Shown one piece after another: positions 42,996 through 51,232 of a stretch of DNA of 61,296 bases. The first letter of the stretch is position 1. Every line of letters starts with the position of its first letter. The translations under genes and the position numbers were made by a program. Below the pieces are notes generated by a model, which worked only from the letters and a program-made list of their open reading frames with translations, had not been told where the DNA came from and did not search any database. Origin of the DNA: Bacteroidia bacterium (GTDB lineage Bacteria; Bacteroidota; Bacteroidia; Bacteroidales; Paludibacteraceae); contig SAAO01000029.1 of NCBI GenBank assembly GCA_009929375.1, positions 1-61,296 of the forward strand, given 5' to 3'.

Positions 42996-44528
42996 ATGAA
43001 AAAAATAAACAGAAAAGTATTTTTTGAGTTTAAAGGTTTTGATGGAATTGAGATCAGAGAAGTAAAAAACGAAACTAAAGTAACAAAGTTATATGGTAAG
43101 AATTTTGATAAAATATTAAACCTTTTGGTAAGTAAAATGCTTACAAAGGGGGTAAACCATCAAAATGGATTTGTAGATATTCCCTCCTCGGCATTTAAAG
43201 CAACTTTAGATAATTATAAAATATATTTACAATACCTGATTTCACAAGGATTTTTAGAACGAAGTTATTTCGTTTATAAATCAAACGGCAAAACTAATCC
43301 AGACTATTTACACAAAAGTTACCGGAAGAACAAACCTTTTGGTTATCGCTTCACTGAACTATTTAAGCGCGAAATCAAAATAAAACGGGTTATTTTCATT
43401 CCAAATCCTAACTTTGATAATTCAACCATAAAATCTTTATCACAAAATAATAAACAGTACTTTGAATTAAATATTAATCCTGAAATACTCAAAAGACTTA
43501 AACAGGATTTTAATACTTGCCAAATTATTGACACTGAGATTGAAAAAACAAATTTTCCAAACAGTAAATTTATTGATATTGATAAATGGTTCTACAACCA
43601 GGCCGAACTTTTTAAATGGAAAAGAGCAGATATTACATTTACTATGACTTCAGGGAGATTATATACCAATTTTACTCGATTATCATCACATGTGAGGTCA
43701 AATAATATTCTGTTGAATAATGAAAAAATCTTCTGTAAAGATATCAGTAATTCATTTCCACTTATGATTGCATTATATTGCATTAAAACCAATCCCAGAT
43801 TGGTTAATGATGCTGATTTCATTGAGTTTTGTTCATGGGTGACTAACGGCGCCTTTTATGAAAATTTGAAAACGGGTTTGAATCAGTATAGAAATGCGGA
43901 TGAAAAGCACCGGCTTGAAGTCAAGCAATCCAAAAGCAAACAAAATATGTCATTTCAATATGAGGAATTGAAAGCAAAAAGATCGTTGTCTAAAGATATT
44001 GTAAAAGTTTTGTTTCAAATATATTTAAACGGGCAAAACGAATACATACCATTTGTGCAAGGTTATGGTAACTCGTTGATTACTGATTACATGAAAATGA
44101 AGTTTGGTGCAGTTCACGAGCAGATTACACGACTCAAAGAGCGAGATAATTGTATCTATGAAAAGCTCGTTATAGAAGAATCTCAATTTATTTTTCAGGT
44201 GGTTGGAACATTATACGATAAATATCCCACAATAAAACTTCTTACTGTACATGATTCAATTTATACTACAGAATCAGATTTTGTTAAACTCGAAAAAGAA
44301 TGGAATATACAATTCAAGAAACTGATTGAGATTTTACCTAAAGATGAGTTTCTGGTAAGTGAACCTATAAAAACAGAAAAAAGATATATTCAAAATGAAA
44401 AAGTTAAACCCATAGAACTTATTGAAATTGAAGAGCTTGATGATGAGTTCGAGATGCTTTCTTCAAAACCTGGCTGTTATTCAAATTATCAAAGACATAT
44501 GAATGATGAATTTTGGAATGATATATAA
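42996..44528 (+). CDS. Divergent family-A-like polymerase (TV-Pol-like)
   Basis: 510 aa. Palm-like motifs occur in the order of family A DNA polymerases and T7-type RNA polymerases: SGRLYTNFTRLSSHVRS (about 219), KDISNSFPLMIALYC (motif A, Asp at about 249), RSLSKDIVKVLFQIY (motif B, Rx3K, about 329) and LLTVHDSIYTTES (motif C, His-Asp at about 418-419). No 3'-5' exonuclease domain is visible; the first 200 residues are a helix-rich N-terminal part with basic patches. Iyer, Abhiman and Aravind described TV-Pol, a family of such polymerases in transposons and phages of bacteria, and this protein fits by size and motif pattern. Inferred: replication or repair of the mobile element. Confidence 0.6.
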   Translation: MKKINRKVFFEFKGFDGIEIREVKNETKVTKLYGKNFDKILNLLVSKMLTKGVNHQNGFVDIPSSAFKATLDNYKIYLQYLISQGFLERSYFVYKSNGKTNPDYLHKSYRKNKPFGYRFTELFKREIKIKRVIFIPNPNFDNSTIKSLSQNNKQYFELNINPEILKRLKQDFNTCQIIDTEIEKTNFPNSKFIDIDKWFYNQAELFKWKRADITFTMTSGRLYTNFTRLSSHVRSNNILLNNEKIFCKDISNSFPLMIALYCIKTNPRLVNDADFIEFCSWVTNGAFYENLKTGLNQYRNADEKHRLEVKQSKSKQNMSFQYEELKAKRSLSKDIVKVLFQIYLNGQNEYIPFVQGYGNSLITDYMKMKFGAVHEQITRLKERDNCIYEKLVIEESQFIFQVVGTLYDKYPTIKLLTVHDSIYTTESDFVKLEKEWNIQFKKLIEILPKDEFLVSEPIKTEKRYIQNEKVKPIELIEIEELDDEFEMLSSKPGCYSNYQRHMNDEFWNDI

Positions 44529-44580
44529 CATGCTACAAATTGACCGATTACCATTCAAATGACTAATTATTGTATTAAAT

Positions 44581-46098
44581 TCAACTATGTATTAAGGTTG
44601 ATATGAACAATGTAAAATCTGTAATATCACCCTGAACGCTTGCTTTTTCTAAGGCAGTCATATAAGCTTTTCTTTTTTCTACAGGTATGATAGTCCAATC
44701 ATATCCACCAGAAATTAGTTGTGTATTCATCAGGAAACGGCCGATTCGTCCGTTTCCATCCATATAGGGGTGAATATATACAAAAAAGAAATGCCCCAGA
44801 ACAGCACGAACACAAGCTTCCGGTTCATTTTTCAATAAATCAAATAAAACCGGTATGGCGTCCCGTACTGCTTCAGGGTTCAATGGTGTATGCATGGAAC
44901 CACGAATATATACCTGTTGTGTTCTGTAGCCTGCTAAATCGGTAGGTTTGAGTAATCCGGCAATAACACTCGGAGCAAATAATTCACGATACCAGGTTCT
45001 ATGATCTGCATCAACAATTTCACCAGCATTAGCACCCTCAATAATTTTCACAATACTATCTTTTACCGCCTGAAACGCTTGCCAATAACCTCTGGCAGCC
45101 ATGGCATTTTTCTGTTCCAGATCGGAAACATTCTTCTCTGGTTCCCAACTTCCACTTCTTACTTTCTCTATCAAATTGTCTGTAACTCGATAACCTTCTA
45201 TTGATAACGAATGATAGGCATCCAGTTTGTATTGTTCATCCAAATGCTTCATATAAGTTGTAATGTCAAACGAGACATTTCTAATCTTTGGAAAATTAGC
45301 AATTACCACTTCTCTCATGGCATTCCACATCAGTTTTAGCCTCATGGCATAAGGTGAAGTTATACGGGTATATATAATGAAAGATGAATCTGTGAATGGG
45401 TCTTCTTCCCGCACAACATAACCGACACTATTCATTGTGTTTAAAATTTCATCCGCAATAGCGCTATTGCCTATGTTCCGAAATGCTCCGACAAGTCTAC
45501 CGGCTTTTGTTGTTTGACCTTTTTCAAGCAAAATTCTTAGTATATCTGATGCATCAGGTATAAGCGATAAACAAGTTCGTGCACTAATACTGTCTAATCT
45601 GAAAAAATCCGGGCTACATTCAATTAAAGCTTCCTGCAATGAATATAGATTCAATCCAAATTGAGTTTCTTTGATGATTGGAGTTCCAATAGAAGTTTTG
45701 ATATCAAGTAAGCTTGTGCCGTAAAGTAAAGTCCTTATATTATTTGTTCCTTTTGGTGATCGAATTATTGCTTGTGTAGGCACAATTGTATTGCCACTGT
45801 ACAATGCGAGCGACTGTTCTGCGGTTAAGCACCAATCATTGTCAAATCTTGAATTTGCATATTCCCGTATAAATTGCCAATACGAAGTGTACCAATTAGT
45901 AGTATCTCCGGGTGCACTGTCAGGACGAGAAACGATATACCAGCCTTTCATCACTTCCTGTAGAAAACCATTATCAACCAATCTTACTAAATGGGTCCTC
46001 GACAAATCTGAAGATTTAATAATGGTATGATTATTCCCTTGTTGAACTCGTTGCAATTCCTGTAGAGAATCTGCTAATTTTTCTTGAATAGTTGCCAT
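44581..46098 (-). CDS. Fic protein with N-terminal AbiEi-like domain
   Basis: 505 aa. The C-terminal Fic domain has the complete active-site loop HPYMDGNGRIGRFLMN (about 441-456), expected to AMPylate proteins. The inhibitory motif of class II Fic proteins, SxxxEG, is present as SLSIEG at about 295, so the enzyme is likely autoinhibited. The first 230 or so residues (IIKSSDLSRTHLVRLVDNGFLQEVMKGWYIV, then LTAEQSLALYSGN) are a winged helix plus domain as in AbiEi-type antitoxins, suggesting DNA binding and autoregulation. Monocistronic, opposite in strand to the genes on its left, with its own promoter. Confidence 0.85.
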   Translation of the reverse strand: MATIQEKLADSLQELQRVQQGNNHTIIKSSDLSRTHLVRLVDNGFLQEVMKGWYIVSRPDSAPGDTTNWYTSYWQFIREYANSRFDNDWCLTAEQSLALYSGNTIVPTQAIIRSPKGTNNIRTLLYGTSLLDIKTSIGTPIIKETQFGLNLYSLQEALIECSPDFFRLDSISARTCLSLIPDASDILRILLEKGQTTKAGRLVGAFRNIGNSAIADEILNTMNSVGYVVREEDPFTDSSFIIYTRITSPYAMRLKLMWNAMREVVIANFPKIRNVSFDITTYMKHLDEQYKLDAYHSLSIEGYRVTDNLIEKVRSGSWEPEKNVSDLEQKNAMAARGYWQAFQAVKDSIVKIIEGANAGEIVDADHRTWYRELFAPSVIAGLLKPTDLAGYRTQQVYIRGSMHTPLNPEAVRDAIPVLFDLLKNEPEACVRAVLGHFFFVYIHPYMDGNGRIGRFLMNTQLISGGYDWTIIPVEKRKAYMTALEKASVQGDITDFTLFISTLIHS

Positions 46099-46237
46099 AA
46101 GATATCTATGTATTTAAACTCTTATCCATAACACGTTATTATTGTAAGTATTTGTTAGTATTTTAAAAATACTGTTATTAGTTATTCATAACTTACAAAT
46201 ATTAGTTTTTTATAGTGCGCTATTGTTAGTTTATTAT

Positions 46238-46269
46238 GCAAATATAGCATATTTAATTCTATAATACAA
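46238..46269 (-). promoter_or_regulatory. Promoter of the AbiEi-Fic gene
   Basis: On the minus strand TTG (46,267-46,269), 20 nt, TATATTTGC (46,238-46,246): the housekeeping form. Between it and the start codon (46,098) lies a 140-base leader with several inverted TAGTATTTT/AAAATACT and ATAACTA/TAGTTAT words, plausible operator sites. The remaining gap up to 46,375 shows nothing else. Confidence 0.6.
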
Positions 46270-46375
46270 GCATTTAACTGATAGTTGATTTTATGATATT
46301 TAAATTGCATGAAGTTATAATTCAATAATATCTGAGAATATAGTGAATATTACTATTCGTTTTTCAAGAATTAAA

Positions 46376-46416
46376 AAACTTCAAAGAAGCAACTTTTTTC
46401 TTCTTTGAAGTTTTGA
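46376..46416 (-). terminator. Terminator of the 117-aa gene
   Basis: AAAACTTCAAAGAAG and CTTCTTTGAAGTTTT form a 15-bp stem, 28 bases after the stop at 46,444. Confidence 0.8.
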
Positions 46417-46443
46417 TTTATAGTTCAATTTATATTTAATGAC

Positions 46444-46797
46444 TTAGTTTTGATCATAAATAAATTGATAAATTTCACAATCACAATCTATCATTTCATT
46501 GCAACAATCATTATAACATTCTTGACTTTCAGTATAAAGTGTAAAAGTCAATTGTTCTTCATCCCAATTCCAGCAATAGGCTGCTTCTTTAATTTCAAAT
46601 TCATCATTTATTGCATTTGATAAGTTGTCTTCGTTATTAAATTGAATTACGATTTTACTGAATAAATTTGACTTGATGTCTTTTTTCTTGATTTTGAATT
46701 CATTGTAATTCTCACTAAAGTAGTCATACACTACTTCTTTGTCTTGTTCACTTAACTCTATTTTCATAAAGTTCTCATAGCATTTTAGCTTTTTCAT
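46444..46797 (-). CDS. Unknown acidic Cys-rich 117-aa protein
   Basis: 117 aa, strongly acidic, with a C-terminal cluster SQECYNDCCNEMIDCDCEIY that holds five Cys in 14 residues, suggesting metal binding. The N-terminal half has alternating charged helices (LSEQDKEVVYDYFSENYNEF). No family recognised. Driven by the atypical GATCAAC-N18-TATAAG promoter shared with the LRR and YubB-like genes, and closed by its own terminator. Confidence 0.65.
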   Translation of the reverse strand: MKKLKCYENFMKIELSEQDKEVVYDYFSENYNEFKIKKKDIKSNLFSKIVIQFNNEDNLSNAINDEFEIKEAAYCWNWDEEQLTFTLYTESQECYNDCCNEMIDCDCEIYQFIYDQN

Positions 46798-46846
46798 AAT
46801 TGTTTGTTTTTAAAATTATTATTTATGTTTATTTCTAATTATACTT

Positions 46847-46877
46847 CTTATAGTATGAATGGATAAAAAAGTTGATC
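46847..46877 (-). promoter_or_regulatory. Atypical promoter GATCAAC-N18-TATAAG of the 117-aa gene
   Basis: On the minus strand GATCAACTTTTTT (GATCAAC at 46,871-46,877) and TATAAG (46,847-46,852) are separated by exactly 18 nt, as at 40,519 and 50,811. Confidence 0.55.
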
Positions 46878-47032
46878 ATTTCTCGAAAAATATTTTCAAA
46901 ATATTTTTACAGTTTTAATTCTGACTTAAATGAAATTTTCAAAGGATATTTTTCAAATCAGGGAGGTAGAGTCAATAAATATCCATACTTTAGCCCTTAC
47001 AAGAATTATCTATGGAACCAGAAGGCAAAAAG

Positions 47033-47203
47033 ATGAGCGAGATTTTGGAAAAGACTTTAACTGTATGCAGAGCTGCACAGGGTAAGAAGTACACTAATAC
47101 AATAAATATTAAAGGTGAATACTTGAAGGCGTATGGTTTTGCTCATGGTACTAAAGTTAAGGTAAGAATTTCGCACAATAAGATTACTATTGAGGGTTGT
47201 TAA
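47033..47203 (+). CDS. SymE-like toxin-family protein
   Basis: 56 aa from ATG at 47,033 (MSEILEKTLTVCRAAQGKK); a longer start at 47,012 is possible. The pattern KTLTV ... TINIKGEYLKAYGFAHGTKVKVRISHNKITI matches the SymE family (AbrB-like swapped hairpin: LTV, then I.LKG.WL..AGF..G..V.V......I.I). In E. coli SymE is an SOS-induced toxin repressed by an antisense RNA. I cannot see a clear antisense promoter here. Overlapped by the next gene's long frame but not by its likely start. Confidence 0.7.
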   Translation: MSEILEKTLTVCRAAQGKKYTNTINIKGEYLKAYGFAHGTKVKVRISHNKITIEGC

Positions 47204-47246
47204 TGAAATAATTTATCCGCATTTTATACATAATTTTAGATTCAAA

Positions 47247-47663
47247 ATGATTACAGTACTAATCATACTTTTATTAATAACAACTTCTTCAACAATCTAC
47301 TTTGCCCGATTAGCCATAGCAACCGGGCAGAAGCAAGATGTCCGGAGGAATAAGCTGTTGAAAGATTATTCAATTGTGTTAAGTGCATTTTTAAAATTTT
47401 TGAAGACTCAAAAAGATAACATTAATAAGGAAAATGAATCTCATGAATATGAGACTCTGAAAATTAAACAACAACCCTTATGCCTAACTGAGAATCTCAA
47501 TAGAGCCCGGCAAATGTCCCATAATGAACTTTATACTTTTTTAAAGAATGAGACTTCCCCAATTCAACGTCTGAAAATGATTGATACTGCTTTGGATGAA
47601 AATGATTTAGATATGGTAATTAGACTCTCGGAGTTTGAGAACTCGAAAAATAATAATCACTAA
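47247..47663 (+). CDS. Unknown membrane-anchored protein
   Basis: 138 aa from ATG at 47,247 (MITVLIILLLITTSSTIYFA), which makes one N-terminal membrane helix followed by a basic stretch (RRNKLLKDY), so the body faces the cytoplasm. The remainder is helical and charged (NLNRARQMSHNELYTFLKNE). The frame is open 19 codons further upstream, but these overlap the SymE-like gene and weaken the anchor. Not recognised. Confidence 0.5.
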   Translation: MITVLIILLLITTSSTIYFARLAIATGQKQDVRRNKLLKDYSIVLSAFLKFLKTQKDNINKENESHEYETLKIKQQPLCLTENLNRARQMSHNELYTFLKNETSPIQRLKMIDTALDENDLDMVIRLSEFENSKNNNH

Positions 47664-47697
47664 TATCAAACTGCTGTTGAATTTTTAAAGCAAACTC

Positions 47698-48612
47698 TTA
47701 TTTACGGAATTCTTCTATTTCAACCAAATAAGCTTCAGAAGGCTTTATGTCAATATAAAACTTATCATCTGATGCAGGATGACATCTATGGCGAAAATTA
47801 TGCAAAATTTCGCCATCGTAAAATGTACCCATATACTCATACACCTCATTATTATTCAAACAAACAGATGGATCAACACATATTGAATTGATTGGTTCTT
47901 TTGCCAGTTCTTCCCACATATAGTCCCATTCTGTGCTATCTGGCTCTACATCTCCGATAAATGTGTAGAAGAAATCTATTTTTAATTTTAAATTTTCAAC
48001 AATACTGACATAATCAGGCCTGAGAAGTTTGGTCAAAGATTGACAACCGATAAATGCAAAATCTTCGATAGATTTCAACGAGAATGGAATTACAACTTCC
48101 TCCAAAGATTGACAATTCCAGAATGCCTGGTTTTTAATAGTAGTAACACCTTCATGAAGAATGACAGATTTTAGACTTACACAATCTTTAAAAGTTGCTA
48201 TTTCAATGGTAGTTACTTTTTCAGGCATAGTCACTGATTTTAAATCTACACAGCCCGTAAAAGCATATTTATCTATTAACTCAATACTATCCGGCAAATT
48301 GAAACATACTAATGATTCACAATTTGCAAATGCACCTTCGCCAATTTTTAGCAGATTTTCCGGAAAAATAACTGTTCTCAAATTGGAGCAAAGACAAAAT
48401 GCTCCGATTCCAATAGCACTCAATTTGGGTGGTAATTTAATTGTAGTAAGACTTCTGCAATTATTAAATGCAAAATCTCCAATAAATTGGAGATTAGCTA
48501 ATATATTGTCGCCTGCTAAGTCTATTATACTTTCAATTCCTAACCATTCTTCCAGAGTGAGGCCATCGGCAGATAGAATATAAGATGATTTTGGATAATT
48601 TGATATTTTCAT
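47698..48612 (-). CDS. BspA-like (LRR_5) leucine-rich repeat protein
   Basis: 304 aa from ATG at 48,612 (MKISNYPKSSYILSADGLTL). Seven or so 23-residue repeats of the TpLRR/BspA type: IGDFAFNNCRSLTTIKLPPKL, IGIGAFCLCSNLRTVIFPENL, IGEGAFANCESLVCFNLPDSI, continuing to IEDFAFIGCQSLTKLL. No signal peptide and no surface-sorting domain, so it is probably cytoplasmic, unlike true BspA. The last 95 residues are a separate domain without a match. Family function is protein binding; the job here is unknown. Confidence 0.85.
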   Translation of the reverse strand: MKISNYPKSSYILSADGLTLEEWLGIESIIDLAGDNILANLQFIGDFAFNNCRSLTTIKLPPKLSAIGIGAFCLCSNLRTVIFPENLLKIGEGAFANCESLVCFNLPDSIELIDKYAFTGCVDLKSVTMPEKVTTIEIATFKDCVSLKSVILHEGVTTIKNQAFWNCQSLEEVVIPFSLKSIEDFAFIGCQSLTKLLRPDYVSIVENLKLKIDFFYTFIGDVEPDSTEWDYMWEELAKEPINSICVDPSVCLNNNEVYEYMGTFYDGEILHNFRHRCHPASDDKFYIDIKPSEAYLVEIEEFRK

Positions 48613-48653
48613 GTTTTTATAACTATTTTTTATCAACTTACATTACAGCTCGT

Positions 48654-49001
48654 TTAATAAATCAAGCGTAACAACTTTGATAATCCGATATAATCCTCGT
48701 CCAATAATAATGGTATTGTCAATTCAAAATGATCTTTTATCAAATTCAAAATACTCCCTGAGTTTAGATTTAATATAAATGAATCTGTTGAATAAAGAAT
48801 GTTCATCGAAAATGGAATTTCAATTGAAATCGCAATATTCATTGGAGAGTTTGTTTCTCTAAAAGTAAGTATTATACCCTCTATCGCTTCAAATTCAGTA
48901 TCGTCATCGGTTAATGAGTGATTGTAATACAAGTTTAATGAGTAATTATTTACATCGTTTGAACATAATTTGGCAATCAATTGCAGTGCTGTTGTTTTCA
49001 T
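48654..49001 (-). CDS. Unknown 115-aa protein
   Basis: 115 aa from ATG at 49,001 (MKTTALQLIAKLCSNDVNNY); a longer frame to 49,028 exists. Alternating strands (YSLNLYYNHSLTDDDTEFEAIEGIILTF) suggest a small alpha-beta fold. Acidic. Forty bases upstream of the BspA-like gene on the same strand and likely co-transcribed. Not recognised. Confidence 0.5.
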   Translation of the reverse strand: MKTTALQLIAKLCSNDVNNYSLNLYYNHSLTDDDTEFEAIEGIILTFRETNSPMNIAISIEIPFSMNILYSTDSFILNLNSGSILNLIKDHFELTIPLLLDEDYIGLSKLLRLIY

Positions 49002-49074
49002 AGCTAGTTTGTTTTTTTGTATTGTCAATATTTCTAATTAAAAATATTGTCAATTCCATATCAGTTGATATGTA

Positions 49075-49842
49075 TCAGAAAGTCAAATCTATTGCATCAT
49101 CTGATACCGGTAGAGATATAACCTTTTCTATAGAAGATAATATAAATTCTTGTGGTTCATCTTCATATATTTTGGTATGTTTCAAACCCCCAATAGATAT
49201 CAATGAAGGATTCTGTTCATTTTCATTTTTGATTACATTCATATATTCTATAAATTTATCCCAGTTACTTACGGTATCTGCACTCAAATCAAGACCTTCA
49301 AGTTCTTCTTCCCATTTTCCTCCAATAATGGCAATTGATTTATATATGCCATTATACTTTTTAATTAATTCATCATCATATTGTATAGCAGCGTAGGGTT
49401 TTCCGGTGTAATTTCTTACAAAATCTACAATGTTAAAATCAAGTGAAATATTATCCCACCATTCATCTTTATACATAATCAATATCTCTGCTTCTTCAAG
49501 TACTCCTTCAAAATAAATTAATTGGAAAATCAATTTATTAAATTTCTCGTTTAAGAACCAAATGAATTTATCATTTGGCACCCAAGGTGTTAAATAATTG
49601 ATTATTAATTCATCAACTGTATTAGATAGAACATTAATATCTCTTAAATCTCCTTTGCATCCCCAGTTTTGTTTCCGCCAGCTTGCTGAAACCTCACTGT
49701 CATTTTCAATTTCTGTAGGAACTGGATTTAGAGTATACATCGAAAAATCTTTCGAAATATTCTCACCTATAAATATTTTAAACTGCATTAAATCTGTAGG
49801 ATCTCCTGTTATTATTAGTTTGTTGTGATAATAGTTTGGCAT
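49075..49842 (-). CDS. YubB/Api92-like ferredoxin-fold protein, paralogue 1
   Basis: 255 aa. The N-terminal MPNYYHNKLIITGDPTDLMQF and the NWGCKGDLRDINVL and TPWVPNDKFIWFLNEKF blocks are the hallmarks of the DUF1281/YubB-like (Api92) family found on plasmids, phages and integrative elements. The fold is ferredoxin-like; function is unknown. Paralogous to 49,964-50,737 (similar opening, NWGCK and AW.PN). The last 60 residues are unrelated between the two. Lacks the shared leader and promoter of its paralogue. Confidence 0.75.
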   Translation of the reverse strand: MPNYYHNKLIITGDPTDLMQFKIFIGENISKDFSMYTLNPVPTEIENDSEVSASWRKQNWGCKGDLRDINVLSNTVDELIINYLTPWVPNDKFIWFLNEKFNKLIFQLIYFEGVLEEAEILIMYKDEWWDNISLDFNIVDFVRNYTGKPYAAIQYDDELIKKYNGIYKSIAIIGGKWEEELEGLDLSADTVSNWDKFIEYMNVIKNENEQNPSLISIGGLKHTKIYEDEPQEFILSSIEKVISLPVSDDAIDLTF

Positions 49843-49920
49843 AGTATTTTATCTTTTTTGTTTAATTAATTTTATTGTATATATAAATTATGAATCGTTC
49901 ATTTTGAAATTTTTACTTTA

Positions 49921-49960
49921 TACCCGGTTAAATAAGAATATATTGTTATTTAACCGGGTT
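49921..49960 (-). terminator. Terminator of paralogue 2
   Basis: CCCGGTTAAATAA and TTATTTAACCGGG form a perfect 13-bp stem with a 10-nt loop, close after the stop at 49,964. Confidence 0.85.
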
Positions 49961-49963
49961 ATC

Positions 49964-50737
49964 TTATTTCAAATTACTGATATATTCTAAAAACTCAGTC
50001 CAGTTTATAACATTATCTTTGTTATAATCATATCCTGCTCTAGAAAAAGCTTCTTTCCAATTACAATTAATTATATCAATGTATTCATAATCTTCATATT
50101 CTTCATATTCTAAATATTCTTCTGTATCTTCATCATTAAAAAATTTAAAGACTTCACTTTCTTCAATCTTTGCAAAGACAATGTGATTAATTGAGTAATT
50201 TTCATCGTAACAATTATGACTTTGAACATGAAACTTTCCTGCAAAACTGTTACCAGGCTCATAATATTCCAATTCAAATTTTAGATTTGGGAATTGCAAT
50301 CCTAAGAACTCGATAAATTGATAATTTGGATTCCAGGCAGTGTCATAATTAATGCTGAGTTTGGTATCACTTTCTTCGAGTATATCTATAATATCAATAT
50401 CCCATTTACAACCCCAATTAGCATAAGCCCAGTCGTACCAGTTATCATACTCATACTTATCAATCAAATAATTGTTATGTATAATGAACTCTTCTTCAGT
50501 TTGGTTTTTATCATTTACATTTTTCAGTATCGAATTACCTGAGCTGTCAATAACTTTTTTTGTACCAACAGCAATAAATCTAATTGGTGAATCTGTATTT
50601 TTAAGTTCTTCAGGCATTGGTATAAATTTATTCATAGTAAAATTTGACTTTACATCAGTACCAATAAAATCGTATAATTCTCTCATATACAGTGAATCAC
50701 CTGTAATAGTTAATGTATCATAGCAATAGTTAGGCAT
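49964..50737 (-). CDS. YubB/Api92-like ferredoxin-fold protein, paralogue 2
   Basis: 257 aa, same family as its neighbour: MPNYCYDTLTITGDSLYMREL, FIPMPEEL, WAYANWGCKWDIDIIDI, INYDTAWNPNYQFIEFLG and LEYYEPGNSFAGKF, all close to the YubB/Api92 consensus. A very acidic tract (FFNDEDTEEYLEYEEYEDYE) lies near residue 200. Preceded by the atypical GATCAAC-N18-TATAAT promoter and by copy 3 of the conserved leader hairpin, both shared with the LRR gene 10 kb away, so it belongs to the same candidate regulon. Confidence 0.8.
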   Translation of the reverse strand: MPNYCYDTLTITGDSLYMRELYDFIGTDVKSNFTMNKFIPMPEELKNTDSPIRFIAVGTKKVIDSSGNSILKNVNDKNQTEEEFIIHNNYLIDKYEYDNWYDWAYANWGCKWDIDIIDILEESDTKLSINYDTAWNPNYQFIEFLGLQFPNLKFELEYYEPGNSFAGKFHVQSHNCYDENYSINHIVFAKIEESEVFKFFNDEDTEEYLEYEEYEDYEYIDIINCNWKEAFSRAGYDYNKDNVINWTEFLEYISNLK

Positions 50738-50775
50738 AATTTAATACGATCGACCTGTACATCGTGAGGTTTTTA
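50738..50775 (-). promoter_or_regulatory. Conserved leader hairpin, copy 3 (YubB-like gene)
   Basis: On the minus strand AAAACCTCACGATGTACAGG, 16 nt, ATG at 50,737. CGAT/ATCG stem as in copy 1. The 16-nt spacer differs in sequence from copy 1, so the identity is not simply a recent duplication of the whole region. Confidence 0.65.
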
Positions 50776-50810
50776 AATTGTTGTTTATTAAATATTTATA
50801 TGTGTTTATT

Positions 50811-50841
50811 ATTATAGATTTATTTATTTAAAAAGTTGATC
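50811..50841 (-). promoter_or_regulatory. Atypical promoter GATCAAC-N18-TATAAT of the YubB-like gene
   Basis: GATCAACTTTTT (GATCAAC at 50,835-50,841) and TATAAT (50,811-50,816) on the minus strand, 18 nt apart, about 74 bases before the start codon, nearly the same layout as for the LRR gene. Confidence 0.6.
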
Positions 50842-51024
50842 TTTTTTTTGAAACAATATTGAATTTCTAATTTTATTTTTAATAGTCTGATATTCATTAA
50901 TATATATATCATTAATTCATTAAATCAACTTTCAATATTATCTATAGTTTTTTTTCCAAAAAGTTTATTTTTTCTGATTATTTTTTGAAAAAAAGATTGA
51001 TATTTTTTATTTATATGACAGAAA

Positions 51025-51060
51025 AAAGTCAATAATTCTATGAAAATTATTGACTTTCTT
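51025..51060. terminator. Hairpin AAAGTCAATAATT / AATTATTGACTTT
   Basis: 13-bp stem with a 6-nt loop. It is the second of two hairpins between the RiPP-like operon and the YubB-like gene and may serve as a backup terminator. The other AT-rich sequence in the gap 50,842-51,232 shows no gene. Confidence 0.6.
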
Positions 51061-51103
51061 GGCTTTACATTATGATTTTTAACTGATCCTGTTGATTTAT
51101 AAA

Positions 51104-51143
51104 TAAAAAAACCTTGACCAAAGACAATGATCAAGGTTTTTTA
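51104..51143 (-). terminator. Terminator of the radical SAM operon
   Basis: AAAACCTTGATCA and TGGTCAAGGTTTT form a stem (one G-T) followed by a T-run on the minus strand, about 95 bases after the amidohydrolase stop. Confidence 0.75.
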
Positions 51144-51232
51144 AAACTATCTTAGAATGCACATATATATCGATAAGGCAAAGAGCATGAATGCAGTTTG
51201 CTATATATCAGAATATCAGTATTATAATCTCT

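Noticed and set aside
50925-51134. 69-aa minus-strand frame
   Set aside because: Runs through two hairpins in the spacer and has a composition of random AT-rich DNA.
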